Assembly: GCA_947599965.1 (NCBI GenBank)
Contig: CANQFP010000010.1
Coordinates: 1-32,382 of the forward strand
Reading direction: 5' to 3'
Length of the DNA: 32,382 nucleotides
From: an uncultured Atopobiaceae bacterium
GTDB taxonomy: Bacteria > Actinomycetota > Coriobacteriia > Coriobacteriales > Atopobiaceae
Position numbers and translations under genes: made by a program. Shown here piece by piece: positions 23,051 through 30,197 of this stretch (positions are counted from its first letter, which is position 1; each line of letters opens with the position of its first letter). Below the pieces are notes generated by a model, which saw only the letters and a program-made list of their open reading frames with translations, ran no database searches and was not told the DNA's origin.

Positions 23051-23354
23051 TGGCGCCTAGCCGCTTCCGCCGCCTGCCACACACTTTTTCTTTCGCACTC
23101 CACCTGTCGCGTAACCGCTTCCGCCGCCTGATGCTGTCGCGTAGGCGCTTGGGCCGTGTCACGTAGGCGCTTCTGCCTGTGTATGTGGCACGTAGGCCTT
23201 TCCGCCTGTGCTCGATTCAGCGAAATCGACCCGATTCGGGCGGCGCAAGCCTCTACGCGGCCGGTTTCGGGCGGCCGAAGGCGCTACGTGCCAGATTCCA
23301 ACACGGCGTAAGGACCTACGTGCCATCAGCACAGGCACAAGGCTCTATGCGGCA
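23051..23354. repeat. Nine-copy ~21-bp repeat cluster in two opposing orientations
   Basis: Five plus-strand copies start at 23051, 23105, 23135, 23157 and 23186. Four minus-strand copies occupy 23242-23262, 23273-23293, 23305-23325 and 23334-23354. All align without gaps. The consensus begins TGNCRCGTAG, has TT at positions 15-16 and ends GCC at 19-21. Positions 2, 4, 6, 8, 9, 15, 16, 19, 20 and 21 are identical in all nine. Several copies continue into CTGTG or CGCCCGAA. Centre spacings are about 54, 30, 22, 29, 56, 31, 32 and 29 bases, close to whole helical turns. The block lies in the 481-base gene-free gap (23022-23502) upstream of the helicase. Small ORFs across it are not convincing. 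Confidence 0.85.
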
Positions 23355-23406
23355 GGAACGGCGGCATCGAGGAAGATGCGCGAGGGTTCGCTGGCGAGCG
23401 TCGGGC

Positions 23407-23437
23407 GCGGCGCGGCACCCTCAAACTGCCGCGCCGC
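23407..23437 (-). terminator. 11-bp hairpin downstream of corA
   Basis: 23407-23417 pairs perfectly with 23427-23437 (core GGCGCGGCA/TGCCGCGCC) around a nine-base loop. It lies about 65-95 bases after the corA stop in the direction of transcription, behind the 54-bp element. No U-run is visible, as is common in GC-rich actinobacteria. Confidence 0.45.
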
Positions 23438-23438
23438 C

Positions 23439-23492
23439 GCAGCCTCCGCGAGCACTCCCCATCCCTTCACAAGCCTGTTAAGGGGCGGAGCG
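23439..23492 (-). repeat. 54-bp palindromic element, copy A
   Basis: Read on the minus strand, this matches 26660-26713 at 49 of 54 positions without gaps; the first 38 bases differ at one position. It begins 11 bases after the corA stop. The core CTCCGCCCCTTAACA, loop GGCT, TGTGAAGGGATGGGGAG folds into an imperfect hairpin, so either orientation gives a stem-loop. Confidence 0.85.
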
Positions 23493-23502
23493 ACGGGCCG
23501 GC

Positions 23503-24651
23503 TCAGAACCACTTCTTGTGCTTGAAGAAGAGGATCTCGCCGACGACGACGGCGACGGAGATGGCGATCACGTAGTAGTACGAACCGTCCCAGTGGAGCA
23601 CGGGCATGACGTCGAAGTTCATGCCGAACCAGCCGGTGATGAGCGTGAGCGGCATGAAGATCACGGTCACGACCGTGAGGATCGACATCACCTTGTTCTG
23701 TCGCACGTCGATCTTGCTCTGGAAGAGGCCGCGAAGCTGGAGGGCAAATTCTCGCAGCTCGAGGGTGTCGGCCGCCATGTGGCGCGAGGAGTCGGCGAGC
23801 ACGCCGAAGAGCGCACGGTCGTCGGCGTTGAGGATCTGCGTGCGCGAGGTGGAGAGCGTCTGAGCCATGTCGGCGTATTGGCGGTAGAAGTTGTAGAGCT
23901 CTCCGAGGAGGCGGCGCTCGCGGGTGATGAAGAGGTCGAAGTCGTGCGGGATCTCCGTCACGTCCTCGCCCATGTGGTCTTCGAGGCGCTCGAGCCGCGT
24001 CTCCTCGTCCGAAAGGAACATGAGTCCGTCGTCCACGAGGAACTCGAGGATCTCGAAGAGCGCGGTGCCGCCGGTGTCCTTTCGAAAGCTCTGGTTCTTC
24101 ACGTACTCGTTCACGAGCACGACGAACTCGGGATCGTCGGTGCCGAAGACGAGCCGCTCGGTGTCGAGGTAGAAGTGCGCCTCCACGTCGCGGTAGGCGC
24201 CAGGGAGGTGCGGCGCGAGCGCGTTCGGGGGAAACCCCAGCGTACCGGCCACGCAGGTTTGGAAGGCGTAGGCGCGGCAGTGGCCGACGGGCACGTCCTC
24301 GGGGTCGCGATTGCCGTCATCTGCGAGGTGCGCCGCGATGGGAGCGATGAGGGAGAACTCCGCCTCGGGCACGACGCTCACGTAGCAAAAGGTCGGCGCG
24401 ACCTCGCTGCCGTCCGCGGCAAGGGGTGGCTCGAAGAGCGCGAGGAGATCGGCCGTGCGCTCGCTCGCCTCATCCGCTACCTCGGCCTTCATGGGCTCGA
24501 GCATGCGCGCCTCGTCGAGGCGAAACTCCCTCGGAAGGCCCTCCGCGCGTTCCTCGATCTCAGCTACCCACGCCGCGCGCGCCGCTTCCTCGTCCTTGGG
24601 ATCCGCGTCCTTGATGCCTCGCCAGAAGTCGCCCTCGCGCTCGCTTGCCAT
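23503..24651 (-). CDS. corA: CorA-type magnesium/divalent cation channel
   Basis: A 382-residue CorA-family protein: a large acidic cytoplasmic N-terminal domain with a long helical stalk (about 200-315, ending LFQSKIDVRQNKVMSIL) and two C-terminal TM helices. The pore signature GMN is at residues 343-345 (GWFGMNFDVMP), and the chain ends in the basic tail FFKHKKWF as in other CorA proteins. CorA forms a pentamer that conducts Mg2+ (or Co2+/Ni2+) inward and closes when cytoplasmic Mg2+ is high. The start ATG lies 15 bases after the lipase-like gene stop, so they probably share a transcript; its ribosome site is weak. The 54-bp palindromic element and a hairpin follow the stop. Confidence 0.93.
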   Translation of the reverse strand: MASEREGDFWRGIKDADPKDEEAARAAWVAEIEERAEGLPREFRLDEARMLEPMKAEVADEASERTADLLALFEPPLAADGSEVAPTFCYVSVVPEAEFSLIAPIAAHLADDGNRDPEDVPVGHCRAYAFQTCVAGTLGFPPNALAPHLPGAYRDVEAHFYLDTERLVFGTDDPEFVVLVNEYVKNQSFRKDTGGTALFEILEFLVDDGLMFLSDEETRLERLEDHMGEDVTEIPHDFDLFITRERRLLGELYNFYRQYADMAQTLSTSRTQILNADDRALFGVLADSSRHMAADTLELREFALQLRGLFQSKIDVRQNKVMSILTVVTVIFMPLTLITGWFGMNFDVMPVLHWDGSYYYVIAISVAVVVGEILFFKHKKWF

Positions 24652-24666
24652 AGAGATCTCGCTCGC

Positions 24667-25650
24667 CTAGGCGCCCGTGCGCGTGGCCGCGGCCTCGGCC
24701 TTCGCCTTCTCCCAGGCGATGAGGTCGAGGCTCTGCACGACGGCCTCGAGCATGTCGGGAGAGTTCGCGTAGACCGTGCCGTCGGGCATCGTGAGCTCGA
24801 TGTCCTTCTCGTTGAGGTCGTAGGAATCGTCGTGGTTCATCTCCACGCCGCGCTGCCCGCGCACGACGCACCAGTTCGTGGCCTCGGTCGAGGCCAGCGG
24901 CACGATGCCGTCGTTGTCGCCGTCGAAGAAGTGGATGAAGAGGCTCCGCGGGTTCATCTGCTGGGCCTTCGACATGCGCGGCACGAAGGCGTAGCTGCGG
25001 TATTCGATGCCGGGGAGATCCGGGTTCTCGGCGATGAGCGTCTCGGCGGCCGTGGTGGTCGTTGTGTGGAGGAGTCCGAGGGCGTCGGGATCCTCGTCGC
25101 CCATCTTGCGCGCGTTCGAATCGATGACGGGAGCCACCACGCGGGAGAGGATGGGCCCGAGGTACATGAGGGCGTTCGACATGCGAAGCCCGTGGTAGGG
25201 CGTGCCGAGCGTGACGATGGAGGCCGTGTGGTCGCCGAGGTCGCGCACGTGGACGCAGTGGCGGATGTCGAGGCCGCCCTTGGAGTGGGCGATCATGTGG
25301 ACCTTCTCGGCGCCGGTGCGCTCGAGCACCTCGTGGACGCTGTGGTAGAGCTGGAGCGAGTTGCGCTCGACGTCGCCCCAGGCGTCCTGGCAGCCGAAGA
25401 AGACCCGCGAGCCGCCCGCGCGCAGGCGCTCGGGAATGCGACCCCAGAGCGGCGAGCTGTCCAGCGAGTAGTCGCGCGCGTGCATGCCGTGGACGAGCAG
25501 CACCGGCAGGTGCGGCATCTCGGGGTCGAGGTGCACGAGGTGGGTCGTGCCGTCGGCCGCGAGGATGCGCACGCGCGTGGGCGCGCCCGAGGCAGCCTGG
25601 ATGCCGGGGTCGCGCTCGGGGGCGCTCGTCTCTGTCCGCTCGTCGGTCAT
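24667..25650 (-). CDS. Alpha/beta-hydrolase, lipase/esterase-like
   Basis: A 327-residue protein from the ATG at 25650. It opens with a ~25-residue polar tail, no signal peptide. Oxyanion-type segment VLLVHGMHARDYS (50-62), nucleophile elbow AHSKGG with Ser123 (first Gly of GxSxG replaced by Ala), acid Asp in DGDNDGIVPL (Asp247 the likely one) and candidate His273 (MNHDDSY). The TLGTPYHG segment after the nucleophile is typical of triacylglycerol lipases and PGAP1-like hydrolases. A Thr run (about 196-200) lies in the cap region. It lacks export signals, so it probably acts on an intracellular ester; substrate unknown. Its promoter -10 (TATAGA) lies six bases from the ATG, which suggests a leaderless mRNA. 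Confidence 0.87.
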   Translation of the reverse strand: MTDERTETSAPERDPGIQAASGAPTRVRILAADGTTHLVHLDPEMPHLPVLLVHGMHARDYSLDSSPLWGRIPERLRAGGSRVFFGCQDAWGDVERNSLQLYHSVHEVLERTGAEKVHMIAHSKGGLDIRHCVHVRDLGDHTASIVTLGTPYHGLRMSNALMYLGPILSRVVAPVIDSNARKMGDEDPDALGLLHTTTTTAAETLIAENPDLPGIEYRSYAFVPRMSKAQQMNPRSLFIHFFDGDNDGIVPLASTEATNWCVVRGQRGVEMNHDDSYDLNEKDIELTMPDGTVYANSPDMLEAVVQSLDLIAWEKAKAEAAATRTGA

Positions 25651-25656
25651 GCCCTC

Positions 25657-25737
25657 TCTATACCCGCAAACGCGCTCCGGCTCGCCGGGCGCGGCCGCTC
25701 GCGAAGGCGCGCGACGGGAGCGGGAAGCGGGTATAGA
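25657..25737. promoter_or_regulatory. Divergent promoter pair in an 11-bp perfect inverted repeat
   Basis: GCGGGTATAGA occurs at 25727-25737 on the plus strand and, inverted, at 25657-25667 on the minus strand. Each contains a -10-like TATAGA, one facing the membrane-protein gene (GTG at 25766, with GGGAG ribosome site) and the other the lipase-like gene (ATG at 25650). The identical flanks (GCGGG) suggest one sigma factor or a shared regulator reads both. The region between is GC-rich without other clear signals. Confidence 0.5.
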
Positions 25738-25765
25738 AAGCTGAAACCGCAGGACGGGAGCGGCT

Positions 25766-26674
25766 GTGACCACGGACACTTCGACAGATCGCTACGGCTA
25801 CGTCGCCCACATGAATTGGCGATCGGTGGTCGTGCCCACCGGGATCGCCTGCCTCGTGGCGAGTTTCTCGGCCGCGAGCTTCCTCATGCTCGTGCCGGCC
25901 ATGGAGACCTCGGATGCCCAGGTGCTCGCCACCGGGCTCGACCAGCTCGTGAAGGCGGAGAGCGATTCGGCTCTCGACCTCAACTTCGGCGACTCGCACA
26001 TCCTCGCCTCGCTCGCCTTCGTGGCACTCGTGGCCATCGGGCTCATCATCCTCTCCTACGCCCGCAACGACCGCATCGCCTACATGGAGGCCTTCCCGCA
26101 CATCAACCTCTCCTTCACAAAGGAGCAGATGGCTGAGAGCATCGCCGTGCGGAAGCGCTGCACCGCACTCGCCGTCCTCGTCTACCTCGTGGCGGCGGGG
26201 CTCTTCACCCTCTTCAAGCTGTTCGGGCTCTCGCACCTCGCCACCGGCTGCGCCTTCGCCCTCGGCGCCCTCGGTACGTGGGTGGTCGTCCACGGCGGCA
26301 TGCGCGCCAAGCGCGAGGATCTCTTCGCCTACAACTTCGAGGCGCTGAAGCACTCCTCCTTCTACGAGCTGAACGCCGAGGCCAAGGCCCAGAACCGCGA
26401 GTGGATGCTCATGGCCAAGCGCCACTCGATGCTCGCCCAGAGCGTCGACAGCGTGATCCTCACCATCGGCGCGTTCGGCTCGCTCGCCCTCTACGCGCTG
26501 CCCTCGCTCGCCACGCCCTACTACTGGGTGGCCATCGCCGCATCCGGCGTCATCGCCATGCTGAACACGCACGCCGCCATGGAGAAGACGCGCCGGCTCT
26601 CCGTCATCGACGGCGACGTCTACCGCGTGGCCGAGAGCGCGAACGACGAGGCGCCAGAGCGCTCCGCCCCTTAG
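25766..26674 (+). CDS. Six-TM membrane protein of unknown function (paralogue of 816-1850)
   Basis: A 302-residue protein with GTG start (GGGAG five bases upstream). Hydrophobic segments lie near 24-44, 79-96, 131-150, 155-175, 225-243 and 250-268, the same pattern as the protein at 816-1850. Shared blocks are AYMEAFPHINLSFTKEQ after TM2 and YNFEALKHSSFYEL ... AKRHSMLAQSV before TM5. The acidic C-terminal tail of its paralogue is replaced by a short one. The strictly kept loops suggest a cytoplasmic functional surface. The last codons and stop lie within copy B of the 54-bp element, so the C-terminus ERSAP is encoded by the repeat. Function unknown. Confidence 0.8.
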   Translation: MTTDTSTDRYGYVAHMNWRSVVVPTGIACLVASFSAASFLMLVPAMETSDAQVLATGLDQLVKAESDSALDLNFGDSHILASLAFVALVAIGLIILSYARNDRIAYMEAFPHINLSFTKEQMAESIAVRKRCTALAVLVYLVAAGLFTLFKLFGLSHLATGCAFALGALGTWVVVHGGMRAKREDLFAYNFEALKHSSFYELNAEAKAQNREWMLMAKRHSMLAQSVDSVILTIGAFGSLALYALPSLATPYYWVAIAASGVIAMLNTHAAMEKTRRLSVIDGDVYRVAESANDEAPERSAP

Positions 26675-26713
26675 CAGGCTTGTGAAGGGATGGGGAGCAT
26701 TCGCCGAGGCTGC
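26660..26713 (+). repeat. 54-bp palindromic element, copy B
   Basis: It matches copy A (23439-23492, opposite strand) at 49 of 54 positions. It starts inside the final codons of the membrane-protein gene and supplies its TAG stop (26672-26674). The stem-loop core is preserved, differing at one loop-proximal base. It runs up to the promoter region of the UPF0210 gene. Confidence 0.85.
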
Positions 26714-26719
26714 TACCAT
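26711..26719 (+). promoter_or_regulatory. Candidate extended -10 for the UPF0210 gene
   Basis: TGCTACCAT (hexamer TACCAT 26714-26719), matching the TGCTAnnnT pattern seen before tRNA-Gln and the glucosidase. It abuts the end of the 54-bp element and lies 33 bases before the ATG. No clear -35. Confidence 0.35.
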
Positions 26720-26752
26720 GGGCTCCGTAGCCGTTTCGGCGAAGGGAGGACC

Positions 26753-28117
26753 ATGGCCATCGAGCCCGAGGAGGTCCTCGAAGTCCTCGACATGGTCTTC
26801 GAGCAGAACCTCGACATCCGCACCATCACGCTCGGGGTTTCCCTCGAGGAGTGCGCCTCCCATTCGATGGCGAGGCTCTGCCGGCGCGTCTACGACCGCG
26901 TCTGCACCGCGGCCGAGCACCTCGTGGACGTGGCCGGCGCCATCGAGGCGGAATACGGCATCCCCATCGTGAACAAGCGCGTGGCCGTGACCCCCGTGGC
27001 CCTCATCGCCGCCGGCATCGCCGACGAGGATCTCTCGCCCGTGGCCATGGCCTTGGACGACGCTGCGGCCGCCGTGGGCGTCGATTACCTCGGCGGTTTC
27101 TCCGCGCTCGTGCCCAAGGGCATGGGCGAGGCCGATCGCCGCCTCATCGCCTCCATCCCCAGGGCGCTCGCCGAGACCAAGCGCGTCTGCTCCTCGGTGA
27201 ACGTGGCCACGAGCCGCGCCGGCATCAACATGGACGCCGTGTTCGCCATGGCGAAGGCCGTGAGGGAGGTCGCCGAGCTCACGGCCGACGAGGATAGCGT
27301 CGGGGCCTCGAAGCTTGTGGTCTTCAGCAACATGGTGGAGGATTCGCCCTTCATGGCGGGCGCCATCCACGGCCCCGGCGAGGCCGACTGCGTCGTGAAC
27401 GTCGGCGTCTCGGGCCCGGGCGTCATGGCCGCCTCCCTCGAACAGCTCTCGCCCGAGGCCGACCTCATGGCCGTGGCGGAGCGCATCAAGGAGACCGCCT
27501 TCAAGATCACCCGCGCGGGCGAGCTCGTGAGCCGCGAGGCAGCGCGCAGGCTCGGCGTGGCCAAGGGCATCGTCGACCTCTCGCTCGCCCCGACGCCGGC
27601 CGTAGGCGATTCGGTGGCGCGCGTGCTCGAGATCATGGGGGTCGGCCGGTGCGGCGGCCCCGGCACCACCTGTGCGCTGGCGCTCCTGAACGACGCGGTG
27701 AAGAAGGGCGGCGTGATGGCGTCGAGCTCCGTGGGCGGGCTCTCCGGCGCCTTCATCCCCGTCTCCGAGGACGCGGGCATGATCGCCGCCGCGAGGGACG
27801 GGGCGCTCACGCTCGAGAAACTCGAGGCCATGACGAGCGTCTGCTCCGTCGGCATCGACATGGTGGCCGTTCCCGGGGAGACGTCGGTGGAGGCGCTCGC
27901 CGGCCTCATCGCCGACGAGATGGCCATCGGCGTCATCAACAACAAGACGACGGCCGTGCGCGTGATCCCCGCCATCGGCAAGCGCGAGGGCGACGTCGTG
28001 CGCTACGGCGGGCTCTTCGGCGAGGCGCCGGTGATGGCGCTGAACGGCCACGCGGGCACCGTCTTCGCGCATCGCGGCGGGCGCTTCCCCGCGCCCCTGA
28101 ACTCGCTTCGCAACTAG
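26753..28117 (+). CDS. UPF0210 / DUF711 (PFL-like) protein
   Basis: A 454-residue soluble protein; the ATG at 26753 has a strong GGGAGGA ribosome site. An in-frame ATG at 26690 lies in the 54-bp element and is rejected. The chain matches UPF0210 over its length: opening [42 protein letters not shown], then [30 protein letters not shown] and the [20 protein letters not shown] glycine-rich part. The fold is related to anaerobic ribonucleotide reductase/pyruvate formate-lyase barrels, but no reaction is established. In many bacteria an ACT-domain partner (UPF0237) is encoded just upstream; here that place is taken by the membrane protein and no ACT gene is in the window. Confidence 0.92.
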   Translation: MAIEPEEVLEVLDMVFEQNLDIRTITLGVSLEECASHSMARLCRRVYDRVCTAAEHLVDVAGAIEAEYGIPIVNKRVAVTPVALIAAGIADEDLSPVAMALDDAAAAVGVDYLGGFSALVPKGMGEADRRLIASIPRALAETKRVCSSVNVATSRAGINMDAVFAMAKAVREVAELTADEDSVGASKLVVFSNMVEDSPFMAGAIHGPGEADCVVNVGVSGPGVMAASLEQLSPEADLMAVAERIKETAFKITRAGELVSREAARRLGVAKGIVDLSLAPTPAVGDSVARVLEIMGVGRCGGPGTTCALALLNDAVKKGGVMASSSVGGLSGAFIPVSEDAGMIAAARDGALTLEKLEAMTSVCSVGIDMVAVPGETSVEALAGLIADEMAIGVINNKTTAVRVIPAIGKREGDVVRYGGLFGEAPVMALNGHAGTVFAHRGGRFPAPLNSLRN

Positions 28118-28132
28118 CTCCCGGGCGTTTCC

Positions 28133-29098
28133 ATGGGGGATCGGCGAGCCAAACTCGGTCTCAATCGACCGTCGGGCGCCCACGCGGCGCCGGGCGGCGG
28201 CGGTGGCACCCGGTCGGGCTGGTTCGCCTCCGTCGTGGTCGCCGTCGTCGTGGTGGCGGCGATCCTGGTCGACGTGGGGCTTGCGAGCTGCGGGCGGCAG
28301 GCTCGTGTGAACGCTTGGGTGAGCGAGCGCTCCCAGGCGGCGGAGCGCGTGAACGCCGCCCTCGCGGCAGCTCACGAGAAGCGGGTCACCGAGCTCGAGG
28401 GAAAGCTCGCCGATGCGCAAGGGGCGCTCAACGCCGTCGTCGCCCAGATCGAGGGCGAGGGCTATGAGGTGGGCTATTACGTGGCCACGCTCGGAGGCGA
28501 GGAGCTCCTCTCGCTGAACCCCGACGAGGTCTTCTACGGAGCGAGCTCCATCAAGGGGCCCTACGTCCTCGCCACCTATCCCGATGGCGTGCCGTCCGAT
28601 CTCACCGGGCTCGTCGAGGAGGCCATCCAATGGTCGGACAACGAGGCCTATTGGACGCTTCGCAACGTGAGCGGCTTCGACACCCTCTCCGCGCAGCTCG
28701 AATCCCTCGGCGTCGACGGGCTCACGGTCTACGACTCCTTCGTCCACCTCACGCCCCGGCAGCTCGCCGGGCTCTGGCTCGAGAACCGAGACGCGCTCCT
28801 CGGTTCGAAGGAGAGCGCGGCGTGGTTCCGCGCGCTCTTCGACGCGCCCTTGAACGCACCCATCTCGGAGCTCGAGGGTGAGAGCTGGTCGAAGGGCGGT
28901 TGGATCGAAACGTCTGAGCTCAACTGCACCGTGGACGCCGGGATCGTGCGGCGCGGCGAGAACGCCTACGTCATGGCCGCGATGATCAGCAAGGGCGAGG
29001 ACACCGAGCTCCTCCGCACGCTCGTGCGCGCCATCGACGCCGCGGAGCAGGCCGTCTACGAGCTCGACGTGGAACGGGGCACCTGGCCCGCGGAGTGA
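28133..29098 (+). CDS. Membrane-attached class A beta-lactamase-like serine hydrolase
   Basis: A 321-residue protein. A polar, Gly-rich N-terminus of 30 residues precedes one hydrophobic helix (31-50), followed by LASC with Cys53, which fits a lipobox; it may be a lipoprotein or simply TM-anchored. A short coiled coil (about 60-105) leads to the catalytic domain. Active-site motifs of the serine beta-lactamase/PBP fold are present: SxxK as Ser138-Ser-Ile-Lys141, SDN at 168-170 and KGG at 254-256 (for KTG). The class A general-base Glu in the omega loop (ExxLN) is not evident, so it may be a slow acyl-enzyme or cell-wall hydrolase rather than an antibiotic-degrading enzyme. The ribosome site is weak. 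It starts 15 bases after the UPF0210 stop. Confidence 0.82.
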   Translation: MGDRRAKLGLNRPSGAHAAPGGGGGTRSGWFASVVVAVVVVAAILVDVGLASCGRQARVNAWVSERSQAAERVNAALAAAHEKRVTELEGKLADAQGALNAVVAQIEGEGYEVGYYVATLGGEELLSLNPDEVFYGASSIKGPYVLATYPDGVPSDLTGLVEEAIQWSDNEAYWTLRNVSGFDTLSAQLESLGVDGLTVYDSFVHLTPRQLAGLWLENRDALLGSKESAAWFRALFDAPLNAPISELEGESWSKGGWIETSELNCTVDAGIVRRGENAYVMAAMISKGEDTELLRTLVRAIDAAEQAVYELDVERGTWPAE

Positions 29099-29115
29099 GC
29101 GCGGGCCTTCGCGCT
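29098..29115. terminator. Compact hairpin spanning two convergent stop codons
   Basis: AGCGCG (29098-29103), loop GGCCTT, CGCGCT (29110-29115). The left arm begins at the last base of the serine-hydrolase TGA and the right arm covers part of the murB stop. It is a candidate bidirectional terminator squeezed into a 15-base gap; the 6-bp stem is short and lacks a T-run. Confidence 0.4.
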
Positions 29116-30019
29116 AGAACTCGCCGATGCGGCGCACCTCGGGCTCGAGCGTGACGCCGAAGGCATCCTCCACCTCGGCGATCACGAGATCGATGAGCGC
29201 CGACACGTCGGCCGCCGTGGCGCCACCGGTGTTGATGATGAAGCCCGCGTGCTTCTCGGAGACCTGGGCGCCGCCGATGCGCCGCCCCTTGAGGCCGGCG
29301 TCGGAGATGAGCTTTCCCGCGAAGTGGCCGGGCGGCCGCTTGAAGGTGGAACCGGCGCTCGGGAACTCGAGCGGCTGCTTGGAGACGCGCCGCTCCCAGA
29401 GATCGTCCATCTTCGCCCGGATGGCGCTCCGCTCTCCCGGCTCGAGGGCGAAGGTGGCGTCGAGGACGGTGAGGCCCTCGGTGCGCACGCGGCTTCGGCG
29501 ATAGCCGAAGTCGAGCTCGGAGGCCGCCAGGTTCGCGAGGGAGCCGTCCGGCATGCGCACCCGCACGCTCTCGGTCACGTCCGCCATGCAGCCGTCGTAG
29601 GCGCCGGCGTTCATGAAGATCGCGCCGCCGACGCTTCCGGGGATGCCCGAGGCGAACTCGAGCCCGGTGAGGGAGGCGTCGGCCGCCGCCTCGGCGAGCG
29701 CCTTCAGGCTGAGGCCCGAGGAGGCGTGGATGCGCGTTCCGTCGATGACGAGATCCGAGAGTCGCTCGGTGGAGACGACGCAGCCGCGAACGCCCGCGTC
29801 GGAGACGAGGAGATCGGAGCCCTTGCCGAGGATGAAGGCGGGAACGCCTTCCGCGGCGTCGAGGACGGCGAGGAACTCGGCCTCGCTCGAGGGCTCCACG
29901 AAGAGGTCGGCGGGGCCTCCCACCTCGAAGCTCGTGTGGAGGGAGAGGGGCTCGTCGCGCCTCACCGCGCCGGGGCCGACGATGGCCTCGAGCTTCGCCC
30001 GCACGTCGCTCAGCTCCAC
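29114..30019 (-). CDS. murB: UDP-N-acetylenolpyruvoylglucosamine reductase
   Basis: A 301-residue flavoenzyme reducing UDP-GlcNAc-enolpyruvate to UDP-MurNAc with NADPH. The GTG at 30019 is chosen because GAGAGGAGG lies six bases upstream and the N-terminus then matches family length; the frame continues upstream without a better signal. FAD-binding signatures: LHTSFEVGGPADLFVEP, ILGKGSDLLVSD, GIPGSVGGAIFMNAGAYDG. Catalytic Ser is in SAGSTFKRP, and the C-terminal Glu in VTLEPEVRRIG. The Y-loop and Tyr arrangement looks type I/II mixed and was not resolved. It requires FAD, so it depends on flavin supplied by the riboflavin importer elsewhere in the window. A possible -10 (minus CATAAT, plus 30068-30073) lies upstream. 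Confidence 0.95.
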   Translation of the reverse strand: MELSDVRAKLEAIVGPGAVRRDEPLSLHTSFEVGGPADLFVEPSSEAEFLAVLDAAEGVPAFILGKGSDLLVSDAGVRGCVVSTERLSDLVIDGTRIHASSGLSLKALAEAAADASLTGLEFASGIPGSVGGAIFMNAGAYDGCMADVTESVRVRMPDGSLANLAASELDFGYRRSRVRTEGLTVLDATFALEPGERSAIRAKMDDLWERRVSKQPLEFPSAGSTFKRPPGHFAGKLISDAGLKGRRIGGAQVSEKHAGFIINTGGATAADVSALIDLVIAEVEDAFGVTLEPEVRRIGEF

Positions 30020-30067
30020 GGCGTCCCTCCTCTCCGCGTCCTTCGTCCGCTCATGCGGCTCGCCCAG

Positions 30068-30073
30068 ATTATG
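30068..30073 (-). promoter_or_regulatory. Candidate -10 box for murB
   Basis: Minus-strand CATAAT (plus ATTATG), five of six consensus bases and unusually AT-rich for this DNA, about 50 bases before the murB GTG. No -35 identified. The remaining divergent gap to 30197 also holds a 6-bp hairpin AGCGTG-CGG-CACGCT (30165-30179) in the leader of the next gene. Confidence 0.3.
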
Positions 30074-30197
30074 CCGCGCCCGCGCTCGCCTCCGCCCTCC
30101 GCGCGCTTCGGGCCGTCCGAGCGCGCGATGGGGCTCGGCTCCGATCAAGAGGGGTAGAGAGTTCAGCGTGCGGCACGCTCTTCGAGAAAGGCTCGCT

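Noticed and set aside
23051-23354. CRISPR array
   Set aside because: Copies are imperfect, occur in both orientations and have spacers of 1-35 bases; no cas genes are nearby.
23179-23525. Small plus-strand ORFs in the repeat region
   Set aside because: Two overlapping frames run through the repeats and hairpins with no ribosome site or recognisable protein.
23439-26713. Insertion sequence or composite transposon bounded by the 54-bp elements
   Set aside because: No transposase lies between them, the genes inside are housekeeping-like, and no target-site duplication is evident. An inversion or REP-type explanation is kept instead.
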